Source: Winogradskyella sediminis
Lineage (GTDB): Bacteria; Bacteroidota; Bacteroidia; Flavobacteriales; Flavobacteriaceae
Assembly (NCBI RefSeq): GCF_003387355.1
Contig: NZ_QUNH01000003.1
Coordinates: 228,241 to 292,240 of the forward strand
Length of the DNA stretch: 64,000 bases
Direction: 5' to 3'
Of the stretch, positions 62,000 to 64,000 are shown one piece after another (the stretch's first letter is position 1; each line of letters starts with the position of its first letter). The notes under the pieces were generated by a model. The model saw nothing but the letters and a program-made list of their open reading frames with translations. It was not told the origin of the DNA and ran no database searches. The position numbers and the translations under genes were made by a program.

Positions 62000-64000
62000 A
62001 TGAAACAAAAATTATTTTACATTTTTTTTATGTTTTGGAGCCTAATCGCTTTCCAAGACATGCACGCACAAACCATGCAAGCTGGTGATATTGCCGTTAT
62101 TGGTTTAAATGCCGACGGTTACGATATTATCAGCTTTATAGCCTTTGCAGATTTACCGGCAGGTGAAAAACTGTATATGACAGACGAAGGTTGGGATACT
62201 ACAACCTGGGGTAACCCTTTTGAGGGACACATCTCTTGGACAATACCGGCAGGGGGAATATCTTGTGGAACAATTGTATCCATAGACCTCAATAACTTAA
62301 CTATTTCGGGAGCAGGTGGAACTATAAGTACAGAAATAGCAGGGTTAAATATATCTATCTCAGGAGATCAGATATTATTTTATCAGGGGTCTTCAGCAAG
62401 ACCTGCTAATCCTACCTTTATAACAGGTATACATACAGATTATAATGCTTCTAAGGTAGACCCAAGTACAGGATGGAGTAATGATGTAGACTCTGGTTCT
62501 GCAGAAAGTGTTCTGCCAACAGGTTTAACTAATGCTGTTAATGCTGTAGCATTATATGATGCTGTAGAGTATGACAATGCTAAATATGTTGGTACATTAA
62601 CAGGAGATTATGATGCTTTAAGAACTAATATTTATAATAAAATTAATTGGGTCTTCCATAATACGATGCCATATGCTATAGGCCCTGCTGATTATAGTAC
62701 ACCAAACGTTACATGTGCAAGTGCATGTACAATGACTGCTTCTATTTCAGCACAAACTAATGTTGCATGTAACGGCGGAGCTACAGGCTCTCTAACTGTT
62801 AGTCCGGTAAATGGAACCGCACCATATACCTATTTATGGGATGACGGTTCTGCCCAAACTACAGCTACGGCTACAGGTCTTTCAGCAGGTACGTACGAAG
62901 TAACAGTAATTGATATTAATGGGTGTATAGCAACTGCTAGTGCTACAATTACGCAGCCTACTAGTGTTCTATCAGCTAGTGGAGTAGCAACTCATGTTAG
63001 TTGTAATGGCGGCAGCAATGGTACAGTTGATTTAACAGTAACAGGAGGTACAGCACCATACACCTATGCATGGAGTAACACCGCTACTACAGAAGATATG
63101 GTAGGCTTAATGGCTGGTACTTATAATGTAACAGTAACCGATGCAAACGGATGTACAGCGACGATTTCAGTAACAGTAACACAACCGGCAGCAATATCAG
63201 CTAGTGGAGTAGCAACTCATGTTAATTGTAATGGCGGCAGCAATGGTACAGTTGATTTAACAGTAACAGGAGGTACAGCACCATATACTTATGCATGGAG
63301 TAACACCGCTACTACAGAAGATATGGTAGGCTTAATGTCTGGTACATACAATGTAACAGTAACCGATGCAAACGGATGTACAGCAACGACTTCAGTAACA
63401 GTATCACAACCGGCAGCAATATCAGCTAGTGGAGTAGCAACTCATGTCAGTTGTAATGGAGGTAGTAACGGTACTGTTGATTTAACAGTAGTTGGCGGAA
63501 CAGCACCATACACTTACGCGTGGAGCAATACAGCCACTACAGAAGATATGGTAGGCTTAATTTCTGGTACTTACAGTGTAACGGTAACAGACGCAAACGG
63601 ATGTACAGCTACAACTTCTGCAACAGTAATAGAACCTACCGCTCTAGTAGCCTCAAGTGTAGTGGATTCTAATGCAAGTTGCAATGGAGGTTCAGACGGA
63701 TCAGCTACAACAAGCGCCACAGGTGGAACAGCACCATATACGTATGCATGGAGTAATGGAGCAACTACAGCAAGTATAGTAGGAGTTGTAGCCGGAACTT
63801 ATAATGTAACCATCACTGATGCTAATGGATGTACAGATACATCAAGTGTAACGATTACAGAGCCAGCAGCTTTAGTCGCTTCAAGTGTAGTGGATTCTAA
63901 TGTAAGCTGTAATGGAGGTTCAGACGGATCAGCTACAGCAAGCGCTACAGGTGGAACAGCACCATATACGTATGCATGGAGTAATGGAGCCACTACAGCA
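62000..64000 (+). CDS. Large SprB-repeat surface protein, 3' end outside window
   Basis: The frame from the ATG at 62000 stays open to the right edge (667 codons). The signal peptide ends near MHAQ. Residues about 30-230 form a unique beta-rich domain starting QAGDIAVIGLNADGYDIISF, ending with a Cys pair (VTCASACTM). At least six SprB-like repeats follow (VxCNGGSNGTVDLTVTGG, APYTYAWSN, GTYNVTVTDANGCTA). Such repeats occur in SprB, the T9SS-dependent gliding adhesin of Flavobacterium. The C-terminal sorting domain would be beyond the window. Size and function of the whole protein cannot be judged. Confidence 0.85.
   Translation, partial: MKQKLFYIFFMFWSLIAFQDMHAQTMQAGDIAVIGLNADGYDIISFIAFADLPAGEKLYMTDEGWDTTTWGNPFEGHISWTIPAGGISCGTIVSIDLNNLTISGAGGTISTEIAGLNISISGDQILFYQGSSARPANPTFITGIHTDYNASKVDPSTGWSNDVDSGSAESVLPTGLTNAVNAVALYDAVEYDNAKYVGTLTGDYDALRTNIYNKINWVFHNTMPYAIGPADYSTPNVTCASACTMTASISAQTNVACNGGATGSLTVSPVNGTAPYTYLWDDGSAQTTATATGLSAGTYEVTVIDINGCIATASATITQPTSVLSASGVATHVSCNGGSNGTVDLTVTGGTAPYTYAWSNTATTEDMVGLMAGTYNVTVTDANGCTATISVTVTQPAAISASGVATHVNCNGGSNGTVDLTVTGGTAPYTYAWSNTATTEDMVGLMSGTYNVTVTDANGCTATTSVTVSQPAAISASGVATHVSCNGGSNGTVDLTVVGGTAPYTYAWSNTATTEDMVGLISGTYSVTVTDANGCTATTSATVIEPTALVASSVVDSNASCNGGSDGSATTSATGGTAPYTYAWSNGATTASIVGVVAGTYNVTITDANGCTDTSSVTITEPAALVASSVVDSNVSCNGGSDGSATASATGGTAPYTYAWSNGATTA
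62750..64000 (+). repeat. SprB-like tandem repeats, 225-228-bp period
   Basis: Units begin near 62750, 62984, 63209, 63434, 63662 and 63890. The middle three are spaced exactly 225 bp and share long identical DNA (such as GGAGTAGCAACTCATGT). The last two are 228 bp apart and share a second version (TAGTGGATTCTAATG). Two sub-families suggest two rounds of local duplication. Confidence 0.85.

Noticed and set aside
62750..64000. Regular 225-bp repeats considered as a CRISPR or satellite array
   Set aside because: The repeats are one open coding frame with SprB-like protein motifs and no spacer structure.
1..64000. Search by eye for tRNA, rRNA, insertion sequences, integrase genes, toxin-antitoxin or restriction systems
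   Set aside because: None was found. All larger frames have other assignments, and no tRNA-like cloverleaf or terminal-repeat-bounded transposase was seen.

Overview
The window looks like chromosome from a member of the Flavobacteriaceae (Bacteroidota), probably marine. The signs are strong AT-richness, TAnnTTTG-type -7 boxes, T9SS C-terminal sorting domains with long Ig-like and SprB-type repeats, PorX, an LpxC-FabZ fusion, and the gene order hisG-D-C-B-H-A-F-IE with fused hisB and hisIE. I saw no CRISPR array, rRNA, tRNA, integrase, transposase or replication origin.

Region 1 (1-21031) is a surface-polysaccharide locus, mostly on the minus strand. From the left edge it holds a truncated AsnB-type amidotransferase, two membrane O-acyltransferase (MBOAT) genes each paired with an SGNH-like gene, a Wzy-like polymerase/ligase, a GT4 glycosyltransferase and a MurJ-like flippase. 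These are followed by a plus-strand 1873-residue T9SS cargo (pectate-lyase-like domain, Big2-like domain, 17 Ig-like repeats, sorting domain), a second AsnB, a UDP-glucose dehydrogenase of the long eukaryote-like type and a UDP-glucuronate epimerase. Together they suggest an acylated, possibly amidated, uronate-containing polymer.

Region 2 (21115-25891, minus) holds a small membrane-anchored protein, alanine dehydrogenase, a membrane protein overlapped by a previously uncalled 48-residue secreted peptide, tsaE and porX. PorX is the response regulator/PglZ protein linked to T9SS gene control.

Region 3 (25918-37374, plus) starts with an HD-domain hydrolase divergent from porX. Lipid A genes follow (lpxD, lpxC-fabZ, lpxA), then efp, a second lpxD-like gene, an NTF2-like protein, sucD, fabG, a VWA-domain membrane protein and an SPFH/prohibitin protein.

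Region 4 (37480-45021, plus) is a complete histidine operon. It is preceded by a leader encoding MTLIQLHHHFHIIAQAR, an antiterminator helix and a terminator, which together form a readable attenuator. Two degenerate twin-hairpin repeats lie in spacers inside the operon.

Region 5 (45159-61470) is mixed housekeeping: a T9SS cargo, a TruA-like enzyme, two MscS channels, small conserved proteins, a 54-residue acidic lipoprotein, DUF2461, a thioesterase, a DUF3817 protein, a zinc metalloprotease, a DUF4251 protein, a cold-shock-domain protein, a GyrI-like protein, topoisomerase III and an M23/LysM endopeptidase. Region 6 (61471-64000) has an intergenic stretch with an orphan terminator, then the start of a large SprB-repeat surface protein that runs off the right edge.
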